Under the pieces are notes generated by a model. That model worked only from the letters and a program-made list of their open reading frames with translations. It had not been told where the DNA came from and searched no databases. DNA of 14,000 nucleotides from NCBI GenBank assembly GCA_017396725.1, contig JAFQLA010000041.1:1-14000 (forward strand), in the 5' to 3' direction. Position 1 is the first letter of the stretch; every line of letters begins with the position of its first letter. This document shows positions 1-6,290 of this stretch, in pieces. The position numbers were made by a program, and so were the translations under genes. This DNA comes from Oscillospiraceae bacterium (GTDB lineage: Bacteria > Bacillota_A > Clostridia > Oscillospirales > Oscillospiraceae).

Positions 1-284
1 AAGCGCAGGCCGCCCTTGTAGGGGCCGATAGCGCCGTTGAACTGGCAGCGATAACCGATGTTGGTGTGATAGTTGCCGTTATCATCCATCCACACTACGC
101 GGAAGGTAAACATACGTTCGGGCTCAACCATGCGGCCGAGAAGGTCGAACTTTTCATACTCAGGGTGCTTTTCGATAACAGGTTCCAGAGAAGAGAATAC
201 TTCTTCTACGGTCTGCACGAATTCGGGTTCATCACCGTGTTTCTTCTTTACGTTTTCGATTACGCTTTCAATATAAGCATTCAT
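1..284 (-). CDS. gdhA: NADP-type glutamate dehydrogenase, N-terminal part (cut by window edge)
   Basis: Glutamate dehydrogenase reversibly aminates 2-oxoglutarate to glutamate in the cytoplasm and is a main ammonia-assimilation route in anaerobes. Only the first 94 complete codons are present. They read MNAYIESVIENVKKKHG, then a Glu-rich helical stretch, then RMVEPERMFTFRVVW (residues 51-65), and end at GPYKGGLRF (about 87-95). That last motif is the family's glutamate-binding segment, with its conserved Lys at about 90. The start is ATG at 284-282. The SD-like AGGAGGTAAT lies 11 bases upstream, slightly far but the only good site. The hexameric NADP-dependent class is inferred from the N-terminal style. 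The NAD(P)-binding domain lies outside the window, so cofactor choice cannot be checked. Confidence 0.93.
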   Translation of the reverse strand, partial: MNAYIESVIENVKKKHGDEPEFVQTVEEVFSSLEPVIEKHPEYEKFDLLGRMVEPERMFTFRVVWMDDNGNYHTNIGYRCQFNGAIGPYKGGLR

Positions 285-353
285 GAGAGTAATTACCTCC
301 TAAATATTTATCCCCGAGAACGGATGATAGCGGCGATTTCCACCGCAATTACC

Positions 354-382
354 ATTCTAGCACCATCCTCTGCTTTTCTCAA
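354..382 (-). promoter_or_regulatory. Predicted sigma-A promoter of gdhA
   Basis: Read on the minus strand, TTGAGA (382-377) and TAGAAT (359-354) are separated by 17 bases. TG one base upstream of the -10 gives an extended -10 (TGCTAGAAT). Transcription would start near 347, giving a 5' leader of about 60 bases before the gdhA ATG. Confidence 0.65.
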
Positions 383-479
383 GTATTTTTTTCATTTTTT
401 CGCAATTTTCAACCCGCAAAAAATGTTGTTTTTTTTCAATATTATCGCTCTTTTTGCATTTTTGTTCTGAAAAACCGTT

Positions 480-499
480 ATTTTATAACATTTTATAAA
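480..499. repeat. Tandem 10-base near-repeat ATTTTATAAC/ATTTTATAAA
   Basis: Two adjacent copies, 480-489 and 490-499, differ only in the last base. The period is one helical turn. The repeat lies between the two divergent promoters. Confidence 0.6.
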
Positions 500-507
500 C
501 ACCGATG

Positions 508-520
508 TGAAATTATTTCA
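508..520. promoter_or_regulatory. 13-base palindrome TGAAATTATTTCA, possible operator
   Basis: Six-base arms TGAAAT and ATTTCA flank a single T. It lies about 60 bases upstream of the -35 of the phosphoribosyltransferase promoter and about 125 bases upstream of the gdhA -35. Operator function is inferred from symmetry and position only. Confidence 0.3.
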
Positions 521-578
521 ACAAACCGTTCGCGCAGCAAATCTGTTTTACCTTTTCGCCCCGCCCTTCCCTGCCGCA

Positions 579-606
579 TTGACTTTTTTCTTTTTCGCCG
601 TATAAT
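579..606 (+). promoter_or_regulatory. Predicted sigma-A promoter of the phosphoribosyltransferase gene
   Basis: TTGACT (579-584) and a perfect TATAAT (601-606) are separated by 16 bases. Transcription would start near 613, just ahead of the AGGAGG at 629-634. Confidence 0.8.
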
Positions 607-640
607 AGCAATTGAAAGAAAAAATGTCAGGAGGCTTTTT

Positions 641-1204
641 ATGCTGACCTATCCTATGACCATCGCCGGGCTCAAGCGCGAGCTGCCCATCTGCAAGATC
701 ACCGACAGTCTCTATATTGCCGCTTTCATCGTTTTCGGCGACGCAGAGCTCACCGTTGCCTGCGCGCGGGATCTTTTGGATCTCGTTCCCGCTGAAGACT
801 ATGATTACATGCTCACCGCCGAAGCCAAGAGCATTCCTTTGATCCACGAAATGGCCCGTCAAAGCGGCGCTTCCAAATACTTTATCGCCCGCAAGGGCCC
901 CAAGGCCTACATGCCCGATCCCATCTGTGTGGAGGATCATTCCATCACCACCGCCGGCAGCCAGGCACTGTATCTGGGCCGTGATGATGCCGATCTTATC
1001 CGCGGCAAGCGCATCCTTATTGTGGATGATGTTATCTCCACCGGCGGCTCCCTCCATGCTATGGAAGCCCTTATCCATCAGGCCGGCGGCACCGTGGCAG
1101 GCCGCATTGCCGTTCTCGCTGAGGGCGACGCCCAGCAGCGCGACGATATCCGTTTCCTTGCTCCTCTGCCCCTTTTCAATGCTGACGGCAGCGTAAAAGA
1201 ATAA
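641..1204 (+). CDS. Purine-type phosphoribosyltransferase (adenine phosphoribosyltransferase-like)
   Basis: This 187-residue cytoplasmic type I phosphoribosyltransferase would join a nucleobase to PRPP to give a nucleotide and pyrophosphate. The PRPP-binding loop is clear at residues 124-137 (RILIVDDVISTGGS, acidic pair D129-D130). TAEAKSIPLIHEMAR (59-73) and IARKGPKAYM (82-91) match the N-terminal layout of the adenine/xanthine branch, and the length fits that branch. AGGAGG six bases before the ATG fixes the start. The gene has its own promoter and terminator, so it is a single-gene unit. The next gene encodes adenine deaminase, which favours a purine substrate. Adenine, xanthine and another base cannot be told apart from the sequence, so no gene symbol is given. 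Confidence 0.85.
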   Translation: MLTYPMTIAGLKRELPICKITDSLYIAAFIVFGDAELTVACARDLLDLVPAEDYDYMLTAEAKSIPLIHEMARQSGASKYFIARKGPKAYMPDPICVEDHSITTAGSQALYLGRDDADLIRGKRILIVDDVISTGGSLHAMEALIHQAGGTVAGRIAVLAEGDAQQRDDIRFLAPLPLFNADGSVKE

Positions 1205-1219
1205 TCTCTCAATTTCCGG

Positions 1220-1248
1220 GCCGACTGCTTTTGCAGTCGGCTCTTTTT
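1220..1248 (+). terminator. Rho-independent terminator after the phosphoribosyltransferase gene
   Basis: A perfect 9-bp stem GCCGACTGC (1220-1228) / GCAGTCGGC (1233-1241) has a TTTT loop and is followed by TCTTTTT. Confidence 0.93.
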
Positions 1249-1259
1249 GCATATTGCAC

Positions 1260-1278
1260 AAAATCAGCGTCTGATTTT
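1260..1278. promoter_or_regulatory. 19-base palindrome upstream of ade
   Basis: AAAATCAG (1260-1267) and CTGATTTT (1271-1278) are perfect inverted arms around CGT. It lies just after the preceding terminator and 32 bases before the proposed ade promoter. It could be an operator or a second hairpin. No U-run follows it. Confidence 0.4.
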
Positions 1279-1291
1279 CTATTAGACATTT

Positions 1292-1319
1292 TTGCCATTT
1301 TATGATACGCTTTTAAAAA
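1292..1319 (+). promoter_or_regulatory. Weak candidate promoter for ade
   Basis: TTGCCA (1292-1297) matches the -35 consensus at five of six bases. TAAAAA (1314-1319), 16 bases downstream, matches the -10 at four of six. A rival -10, TAGAAT (1362-1367), has no recognisable -35. The assignment is tentative. Confidence 0.3.
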
Positions 1320-1322
1320 TAA

Positions 1323-1339
1323 ATTTAGGATGCCTAAAT
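1323..1339. promoter_or_regulatory. 17-base palindrome ATTTAGGATGCCTAAAT, possible operator of ade
   Basis: Perfect 7-base arms flank ATG. If the promoter at 1292-1319 is used, this symmetry covers the transcription start, a usual place for a repressor site. No known operator consensus was recognised. Confidence 0.4.
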
Positions 1340-1380
1340 AATATTTTTAGTCTTGTGAGAATAGAATATCAGGGTACAGA

Positions 1381-1386
1381 AAGGAG
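1381..1386 (+). promoter_or_regulatory. Ribosome binding site that decides the ade start
   Basis: AAGGAG lies eight bases before ATG 1395 and overlaps the alternative GTG at 1386, which rules that GTG out. Confidence 0.85.
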
Positions 1387-1394
1387 TGCGTCTC

Positions 1395-3122
1395 ATGGCA
1401 AACAAAGAAAGCTACACCGGCAAAATCAACCGCAAAACCGCAAAAAAGCGCCGCATGATCGAAGTTGCCGCAGGCCGTCAGGATGCGGATCTGGTTTTGA
1501 AAAACGCGACTTATGTCAACGTTTTCAGCAATGAGCTTTGCACCGGCGATATCGCTGTGGCCGGCGGTCTTATCGCAGGCATCGGCACCTACAGCGGCAC
1601 CACGGAAGTGGATGTGGCGGGCAAGATCGTTCTGCCCGGCTTTATCGATGCCCATATCCATCTGGAAAGCGCCATGGTCACTCCCGCGGAATTCGCCAAG
1701 GCTGTTCTCCCCCATGGCACCACCACCGTCATCACCGACCCCCACGAGATCACCAATGTTATGGGGACTGACGGCATCGAATATATGCTGCAGGCAACGG
1801 AAGGACGTCCTGTGGATGTGCGTTTCATGCTCCCCTCCTGTGTGCCCGCCACCCCCTTGGATGAATCCGGCGCCGCGTTGGATTATCGCGCCATCGATTC
1901 TTTCTACGAGCATCCCAGAGTGCAGGGTCTTGCGGAAATGATGAATTATGTAGGTATCATCAACGGCGATCCCCAAGTGGTGGAAAAGATCACCGGCGCG
2001 CAGGCCCACCATAAGAAAATCGACGGTCACGCCCCCGGTCTTACAGGAAACGACCTCAATGCCTATGTGGCTGCCGGCGTATATTCCGACCACGAATGTT
2101 CCGAGATCGAAGACGCGCTTGCCAAGCTCCGTCTGGGCCAGTTCATTATGCTTCGTGACGGCACGGCCGCCCACAATGTGGAGGCTCTCGCTTCCTTGCT
2201 GACGCCTCAGTATGCTGAGCGGTGCATGTTCTGCTGCGACGATAAGCACCCCAGCGATCTTCTGGAAAAAGGCCATATCGACTATATTGTCAAAAAGGTC
2301 ATTGCCCTCGGGGTGGATCCCATCCTTGCCGTTAAGGTAGCCTGCCACCATGCCGCCCGTTATTTCCTGCTTAATAACCGCGGCGCCATTGCCCCCGGCT
2401 ATCTGGGCGACCTTGTGGTCATCGATGATTTTGAAAACTTCAACATCGAGCGGGTCTATAAGAAGGGCGAGCTGATGTATGACGGCAAGGTCAAAGATTT
2501 CCCCGCTCCCGAAGTGGACAGCGACCTTGCAGCAAAAGCCCACAACACCTTCCACCTCTCCCATCTCGCCGCCGCCGACTTTGCCGACTCCCGCCCCCGC
2601 GGTGTTATCGGCATGATCCCCGGCGAGATCGTCACCAGCGATGAAGGTTACGCGCAAAGCATCGATATTGAAAAGGATATCCTGAAGATCGCCGTGGTGG
2701 AACGCCATAAAAATACCCGACACATCGGTATCGGCTATATCAAAGGCTACGGACTTAAGTCCGGTGCCGTAGCCACCAGCGTATCCCACGATTCCCATAA
2801 TATTATTGTAGTGGGCACCAACGAAGAAGATATGGCAGCCGCCGTCAACCATATTGCCCAAAGCCGCGGCGGCATCACCGTGATGGATGGCGGCGAAGTG
2901 CTGGGGCATGTCCCCCTCGCTATTGCCGGTATCATCAGCGATGAACCTTTGGAAAAGGTGAATGAAGCCTTGGAAGATGCCAAAGAAAAAGCCTTTGCGC
3001 TGGGTGTATCCCGCGGTATCGACCCCTTTATGACTCTGAGCTTTATGGCTCTTCCCGTGATCCCCACGCTGCGGCTTACCACCCGCGGTGTTATCGATGT
3101 TCTCAAACAGCAGTATATCTAA
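1395..3122 (+). CDS. ade: Adenine deaminase
   Basis: This metal-dependent amidohydrolase hydrolyses adenine to hypoxanthine and ammonia in the cytoplasm, feeding purine salvage or catabolism. At 575 residues it has the normal length. The metal-site motifs appear in order: DAHIHLES (85-92), TDPHE (114-118), the GHAPGL histidine (212), SDHEC (231-235) and CDDKHP (281-286). The amidohydrolase part ends with the PGYLGDLVVIDD strand (334-345). After about residue 400 comes the C-terminal adenine-deaminase domain, including SHDSHN. The frame extends up to a GTG at 1386, but that GTG overlaps the AAGGAG site (1381-1386). ATG 1395, eight bases downstream of the site, is therefore the start. The gene stands alone between two terminators. 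No adenine riboswitch is visible upstream. Confidence 0.96.
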   Translation: MANKESYTGKINRKTAKKRRMIEVAAGRQDADLVLKNATYVNVFSNELCTGDIAVAGGLIAGIGTYSGTTEVDVAGKIVLPGFIDAHIHLESAMVTPAEFAKAVLPHGTTTVITDPHEITNVMGTDGIEYMLQATEGRPVDVRFMLPSCVPATPLDESGAALDYRAIDSFYEHPRVQGLAEMMNYVGIINGDPQVVEKITGAQAHHKKIDGHAPGLTGNDLNAYVAAGVYSDHECSEIEDALAKLRLGQFIMLRDGTAAHNVEALASLLTPQYAERCMFCCDDKHPSDLLEKGHIDYIVKKVIALGVDPILAVKVACHHAARYFLLNNRGAIAPGYLGDLVVIDDFENFNIERVYKKGELMYDGKVKDFPAPEVDSDLAAKAHNTFHLSHLAAADFADSRPRGVIGMIPGEIVTSDEGYAQSIDIEKDILKIAVVERHKNTRHIGIGYIKGYGLKSGAVATSVSHDSHNIIVVGTNEEDMAAAVNHIAQSRGGITVMDGGEVLGHVPLAIAGIISDEPLEKVNEALEDAKEKAFALGVSRGIDPFMTLSFMALPVIPTLRLTTRGVIDVLKQQYI

Positions 3123-3145
3123 TATTTGCCATTCTTCCTGAAAAG

Positions 3146-3169
3146 CGCCGCTTTGAAAGCGGCGTTTTT
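3146..3169 (+). terminator. Rho-independent terminator after ade
   Basis: CGCCGCT (3146-3152) pairs with AGCGGCG (3158-3164) around a TTGAA loop. Five T residues follow and AAAA precedes the stem. Confidence 0.92.
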
Positions 3170-3211
3170 CCTGTTTTCACGCAATATATTCTGTCAAGGA
3201 GAAAAGCTTTC

Positions 3212-3240
3212 CAATTATTGCAATTATTGTGGTTTGCAAT
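3212..3240. repeat. Tandem CAATTATTG repeat with overlapping inverted repeat
   Basis: CAATTATTG occurs twice in tandem (3212-3220, 3221-3229). Overlapping this, ATTGCAA (3217-3223) is inverted as TTGCAAT (3234-3240). It lies about 55 bases before the hydrolase start. No vegetative or obvious sporulation promoter was found in 3170-3293. Confidence 0.4.
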
Positions 3241-3293
3241 CCAACTTTTTCTCTTTTATGCTTTTGACATCTCTTTTGGAAAGGAAAAGCATT

Positions 3294-4100
3294 ATGAAGA
3301 AAAAGTTACTTGCTCTGCTGCTCACCGCAGCGGTGCTCTGCTCTCTCACCCTCCCCGCCGCAGCCGCTTCCGCCGCCGTGTATATTGACGGCAATGCGCT
3401 GCAGGCACGCTGTCCTTTGGAACAAGGCACCACCTATGTTCCCATGCGCGCTTTCCTCAATGCCGTAGGCGGGTATGAAATATGGTGGGATGGAACGCAG
3501 CAGGCGGCAGCCGCCCGCAATGCGCACAACGAGATCCTCGCCCCCGTGGGGCAAAAACGCATCACGGTAAACGGTATCTCCTACGACCTCCCAACCCCCG
3601 TATATATCAAAAGCGGCGTTACTTATGTACCGCTTCGTATTTTTGCCGGTGCGCTGGGCTATGATGTCCGCTGGGACCGCAGCCTCGTCGGCGCCGCGGT
3701 GGATACGAAAACCTCTTTGGCTCCTTATCCCTATACCGAAGATGACCTCTACTGGCTCTCCCGCGTGATCTATGCCGAAAGCGGGGCGGAAAGTCTGGAA
3801 GGACAGATCGCCGTGGGCAACGTGGTTCTCAACCGCGTCCGTTCGAAAGAATACCCCGATACCATCTACGATGTGATCTTTGACACCAAAGACGCCGTGC
3901 AGTTTGAGCCCACCATGAATGGCAGCATCTATAAAGAGCCCTCTTCCGCCTCCGTGACGGCGGCAAAGCTCGCCCTGCGGGGCAGCCGTCCTGTAGGGGA
4001 CTGCATGTATTTTTACGCCCCCGCCCTCTCCCAGGGCAAGTGGATCAATTCCAACTGCACCTATGTCCGCACCATCGGCTGCCACCGTTTTTACCGCTGA
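3294..4100 (+). CDS. Secreted cell wall hydrolase: stalk (CuAO N-like) domain plus SleB-type Hydrolase_2 domain
   Basis: This is a 268-residue exported protein predicted to cleave peptidoglycan glycan strands. Residues 1 to about 28 form a signal peptide: MKKK, a hydrophobic Leu/Ala stretch, then AAAASA. Residues 28-137 carry two copies of the stalk, or copper-amine-oxidase N-terminal-like, repeat (TTYVPMRAFLNAVGGYEIWWD at 46-66 in part; VTYVPLRIFAGALGYDVRWD at 109-128). From about 150 to the end is the SleB/CwlJ-type Hydrolase_2 domain. It has VIYAES (158-163; E162 is the likely catalytic acid), IAVGNVVLNRVRS (172-184), FYAPA (240-244) and a C-terminal GCHRFY. AAGGA eight bases upstream supports ATG 3294. 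The longer frame from 3126 runs back through the ade terminator and is not used. SleB relatives act in spore germination, but a vegetative cell wall role is equally possible. Confidence 0.9.
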   Translation: MKKKLLALLLTAAVLCSLTLPAAAASAAVYIDGNALQARCPLEQGTTYVPMRAFLNAVGGYEIWWDGTQQAAAARNAHNEILAPVGQKRITVNGISYDLPTPVYIKSGVTYVPLRIFAGALGYDVRWDRSLVGAAVDTKTSLAPYPYTEDDLYWLSRVIYAESGAESLEGQIAVGNVVLNRVRSKEYPDTIYDVIFDTKDAVQFEPTMNGSIYKEPSSASVTAAKLALRGSRPVGDCMYFYAPALSQGKWINSNCTYVRTIGCHRFYR

Positions 4101-4101
4101 T

Positions 4102-4130
4102 TTGACTTTTTGGCCGCAGACGATTAAAAT
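4102..4130 (+). promoter_or_regulatory. Predicted sigma-A promoter of the TIGR04255 two-gene cassette
   Basis: TTGACT (4102-4107) and TAAAAT (4125-4130) are separated by 17 bases, beginning right after the hydrolase stop codon. The -10 is bracketed by the inverted tetramers CGAT (4121-4124) and ATCG (4131-4134). Confidence 0.75.
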
Positions 4131-4162
4131 ATCGGTAACTACTGAGCAAAGGAGTTCTGCGC

Positions 4163-4951
4163 ATGCTGTTTTCTCATGAAGATCGCGTTATTTACGACCG
4201 CTCCCCTCTCCACGAGGTGATCTGTCAGATCCGCTTCCCCGATATTCTCGCCATCGAGGCTAAGGAGCCTGCGGATTTTCAGGAAGCTATCCGCGCCGAT
4301 TTTCCCCGCTATCTTCTCAAAAAGGATCAGCCTGCCCCCAAGATCACCGGTTTTGTGGACGGCGCGCCTCAGGTGGACCGCCCCGCGCCCGTTTCCAATT
4401 ATCATTTTGTTTCCGCGGATAATATGTGGAAGCTGAATCTCACCCGCAATTTTATCGCCCTTTCCACCCTGCGCTATACCTGCTGGGAGGATTTTGCCAA
4501 AATGCTGGATAAACCTCTGGCTCAGTTTATCAAGATCTATCAGCCCGCCTTTTTCCAGCGCATCGGTCTTCGCTATCTCAACATCATCTCCCGCAAAAAG
4601 CTGGAGCTGGAAGGAACCCCCTGGAGCGACCTTATTGAGCCGCCTTATCTTGGCCCCCTGGCAGAAGAGGATGTGCGGGAACAGGCCGTGATGAAGTCCT
4701 CCATCGATGTGGAAATGATGCTCGACAGCAGCTGCCGCGCCAAGATCCACGCGGGCCCCGGCACCATCAAGTCCACCGCGCCCGGCGCCAAGCAGGATAC
4801 AGAACCCAAATTCATTCTGGATATCGACATCTCCATGCACGGCAATATCGAGATCCCCATGTCCGCCGGAAGCCTCGAAACGCTCCACGGCCACTCCACC
4901 CGTATTTTCCGCGGTGCTATCACCGAAGAGCTTCATGACGCAATGCTGTAA
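4163..4951 (+). CDS. TIGR04255 family protein (function unknown)
   Basis: This 262-residue soluble protein has no signal peptide or membrane segment. It carries the hallmarks of the sporadically distributed TIGR04255 family: an N-terminal YDRSPLHEVICQIRFP block (11-26), WKLNLTRNFIALSTLRYTCWEDF (89-111) and FQRIGLRYLNII (131-142). The C-terminal part is predicted alpha/beta, with acidic strands such as FILDIDISM (217-225). The biochemical function of the family is not known to me, and no catalytic motif stands out. AAAGGAG eight bases upstream fixes the ATG, and a near-consensus promoter lies directly upstream. It shares an operon with the next gene, whose ribosome binding site overlaps this stop codon, so the two are very likely co-translated. 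Confidence 0.8.
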   Translation: MLFSHEDRVIYDRSPLHEVICQIRFPDILAIEAKEPADFQEAIRADFPRYLLKKDQPAPKITGFVDGAPQVDRPAPVSNYHFVSADNMWKLNLTRNFIALSTLRYTCWEDFAKMLDKPLAQFIKIYQPAFFQRIGLRYLNIISRKKLELEGTPWSDLIEPPYLGPLAEEDVREQAVMKSSIDVEMMLDSSCRAKIHAGPGTIKSTAPGAKQDTEPKFILDIDISMHGNIEIPMSAGSLETLHGHSTRIFRGAITEELHDAML

Positions 4952-4962
4952 AGGAGTTTAAC

Positions 4963-5715
4963 ATGACACTTTTGGACTATTATCTCAACTATATAGAAAA
5001 GCTTTGCGAGGGTCAGCTTGCCGCGCCTGAAGGCATCGTCTTGCAGGAAAGCGCGCCCGAAAAGCGAGCTATGGAGCTCCAGCAGCAGATCGCCGCCATG
5101 GGTATTCCTGCTTTCGTGCGGCTCTGTAGCGAGGCGGAAGGCACCGTGATCCCCGATGAAGTCTATGCCGATTTCAATACCGACGATCTTCTTGCTTCCC
5201 TTCGCGCTATGACACAAACGCAGGAAGCACCGCAAGAGGAGCCCCCCGCCGCAGAAGACCCCGATAAAGGAAAGCATGCCTTTGAGGTATTTCTGGACTG
5301 CATCAATCAGGAGAATTCCCTCGTCACCTACCTTATTGAGGTGGTAAAGAACGAAAATTGGAAAGAATTTTTTAAGCTTTCCCAAATCACCACCAAGATG
5401 GATCTCGATCCTCATGAATTTCTTTACTGGCTGGGCAACAAAGAATACTATGCCGATGAAGAAGAACAAAAATGCGTGCTGTTGATGGATCGCTGCATGC
5501 AGCGGTTGATAGAAGAAAAGCAGCTGGAACTGATGGCAGCTCTCTTAAGCGGCGATCAGACCACCTTTGAACTCTTCCGCTGCGAAGCGCCCGAGCTTTC
5601 CCGGGTGCCGGACGCCACCTTCGAGTGGTACTGCAAAAACTATCTGGATCGGGACTATCCCCTGCGCTGCCTCATGCGCTTCCACGGTGTGAAATTTCCC
5701 GAAAAGCTGAAGTGA
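4963..5715 (+). CDS. Hypothetical acidic protein, partner of the TIGR04255 protein
   Basis: I do not recognise this 250-residue protein. It has no signal peptide, membrane span or familiar motif. Two mostly helical parts (about 1-82 and 105-250) are joined by a Pro/Glu/Gln-rich linker (83-104, with QEAPQEEPPAAEDPDKG). The second part is rich in Trp, Tyr, Phe and acidic residues (ENWKEFFKLS 131-140, HEFLYWLGNKEYYADEEEQ 151-169, EWYCKNYLDRDYP 221-233), as in protein-interaction helical domains. AAGGAG (4951-4956) begins on the last base of the upstream stop codon, with ATG 11 bases beyond the stop, which indicates translational coupling. The gene ends at a strong terminator. Codon use resembles the neighbours, so recent acquisition is not evident. 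Its role probably depends on its partner, but that is inference. Confidence 0.75.
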   Translation: MTLLDYYLNYIEKLCEGQLAAPEGIVLQESAPEKRAMELQQQIAAMGIPAFVRLCSEAEGTVIPDEVYADFNTDDLLASLRAMTQTQEAPQEEPPAAEDPDKGKHAFEVFLDCINQENSLVTYLIEVVKNENWKEFFKLSQITTKMDLDPHEFLYWLGNKEYYADEEEQKCVLLMDRCMQRLIEEKQLELMAALLSGDQTTFELFRCEAPELSRVPDATFEWYCKNYLDRDYPLRCLMRFHGVKFPEKLK

Positions 5716-5751
5716 AAAAAAGAGTGAACGGTAAACCGTTCACTCTTTTTT
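5715..5751. terminator. Bidirectional rho-independent terminator
   Basis: A 10-bp perfect stem GAGTGAACGG (5722-5731) / CCGTTCACTC (5736-5745) with loop TAAA is preceded by A7 and followed by T6, so it works in both directions. It ends the rightward TIGR04255 cassette and the leftward PAP2 operon. The PAP2 stop codon (5742-5740) lies inside the stem. Confidence 0.95.
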
Positions 5752-6276
5752 ACTTTTCAATCTTTTCACTATCTCAAAAACGAAATACCCGATAGCCGCG
5801 CCCAAAATCGCGCCGCAGAGTATATCGCTCGGGAAATGCACAAAAAGGTACAGCCGTGAAAAGGCGATCAGCCCCGCCAAAGGAATGGCGGCAAAGCCAA
5901 AACGACGCTCGCCCCGGGTAAGGGCAGCTGCCGCAACGGCGGAGGACAGCGTATGTCCCGAAGGGAAGGAATAATCCGCAGGATTTGCAACCAGGTGCAG
6001 CATCTCCGGCTGCAGCCAGCAAGGCCGCGGACGGGCGATGAGATTCTTCAGCGCCGCATTTCCTATGAGCACGCCTGCCAGAAGGCCCAAAAGCACAGCA
6101 ATACCCGTTTTGCGGTAACGGCGGGTAAAAAGCAGCGCTACGCCGATGATGATCCAGATAAGTCCCGCATCCCCCAACTTGGAAAAAAAGGGCAGCAGCA
6201 CATCCAAAAAAGCGCACCGCATATCAGCAATCGCATGGAGGATATTCCAATCCCACTGCAGCAAAATCTCACTCAC
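5740..6276 (-). CDS. PAP2-family membrane phosphatase
   Basis: This 178-residue integral membrane phosphatase has about five hydrophobic segments. All three PAP2 signature motifs are intact: KX6RP at K77-R84-P85, PSGH at 105-108 and SRX5HX3D at S140-R141-H147-D151. These provide the phosphohistidine chemistry used on lipid or isoprenoid phosphates, for example undecaprenyl pyrophosphate in cell wall lipid recycling. The substrate cannot be read from the sequence. The start is GTG (6276-6274) with GGAGG seven bases upstream, and there is no better ATG. It is the last gene of a leftward four-gene operon, 12 bases after the preceding stop codon. Its final codons lie in the terminator. Confidence 0.93.
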   Translation of the reverse strand: MSEILLQWDWNILHAIADMRCAFLDVLLPFFSKLGDAGLIWIIIGVALLFTRRYRKTGIAVLLGLLAGVLIGNAALKNLIARPRPCWLQPEMLHLVANPADYSFPSGHTLSSAVAAAALTRGERRFGFAAIPLAGLIAFSRLYLFVHFPSDILCGAILGAAIGYFVFEIVKRLKSKKE

Positions 6277-6283
6277 AGCCGCC

Positions 6284-6290
6284 CCTCCTC
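6284..6290 (-). promoter_or_regulatory. Ribosome binding site supporting the PAP2 GTG start
   Basis: On the minus strand GAGGAGG ends seven bases before GTG 6276-6274. It overlaps the stop codon of the upstream gene (6291-6289), consistent with translational coupling. Confidence 0.8.

Larger units (their letters stand above)
285..640. other. AT-rich divergent intergenic region between gdhA and the phosphoribosyltransferase gene
   Basis: This 356-base spacer has no convincing gene. It holds the leftward gdhA promoter (382-354), long T-rich tracts around 383-460, a tandem 10-base near-repeat (480-499), a 13-base palindrome (508-520) and the rightward promoter of the next gene (579-606). Open reading frames crossing it have no ribosome binding site and a composition unlike the genes. 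Confidence 0.8.

Noticed and set aside
1249..1394. Purine riboswitch before ade
   Set aside because: The conserved junction and loop elements of the purine aptamer are not present.
1347..2909. 520-codon open frame on the minus strand opposite ade
   Set aside because: It is antisense to a full-length adenine deaminase, low in family-like motifs, and a composition shadow.
3264..3292. Perfect TTGACA upstream of the hydrolase as a promoter
   Set aside because: The matching -10 position falls on the ribosome binding site and has no TATAAT-like sequence.
3126..3293. N-terminal extension of the cell wall hydrolase
   Set aside because: It would run through the ade terminator and place the signal peptide internally. 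A ribosome binding site supports ATG 3294.
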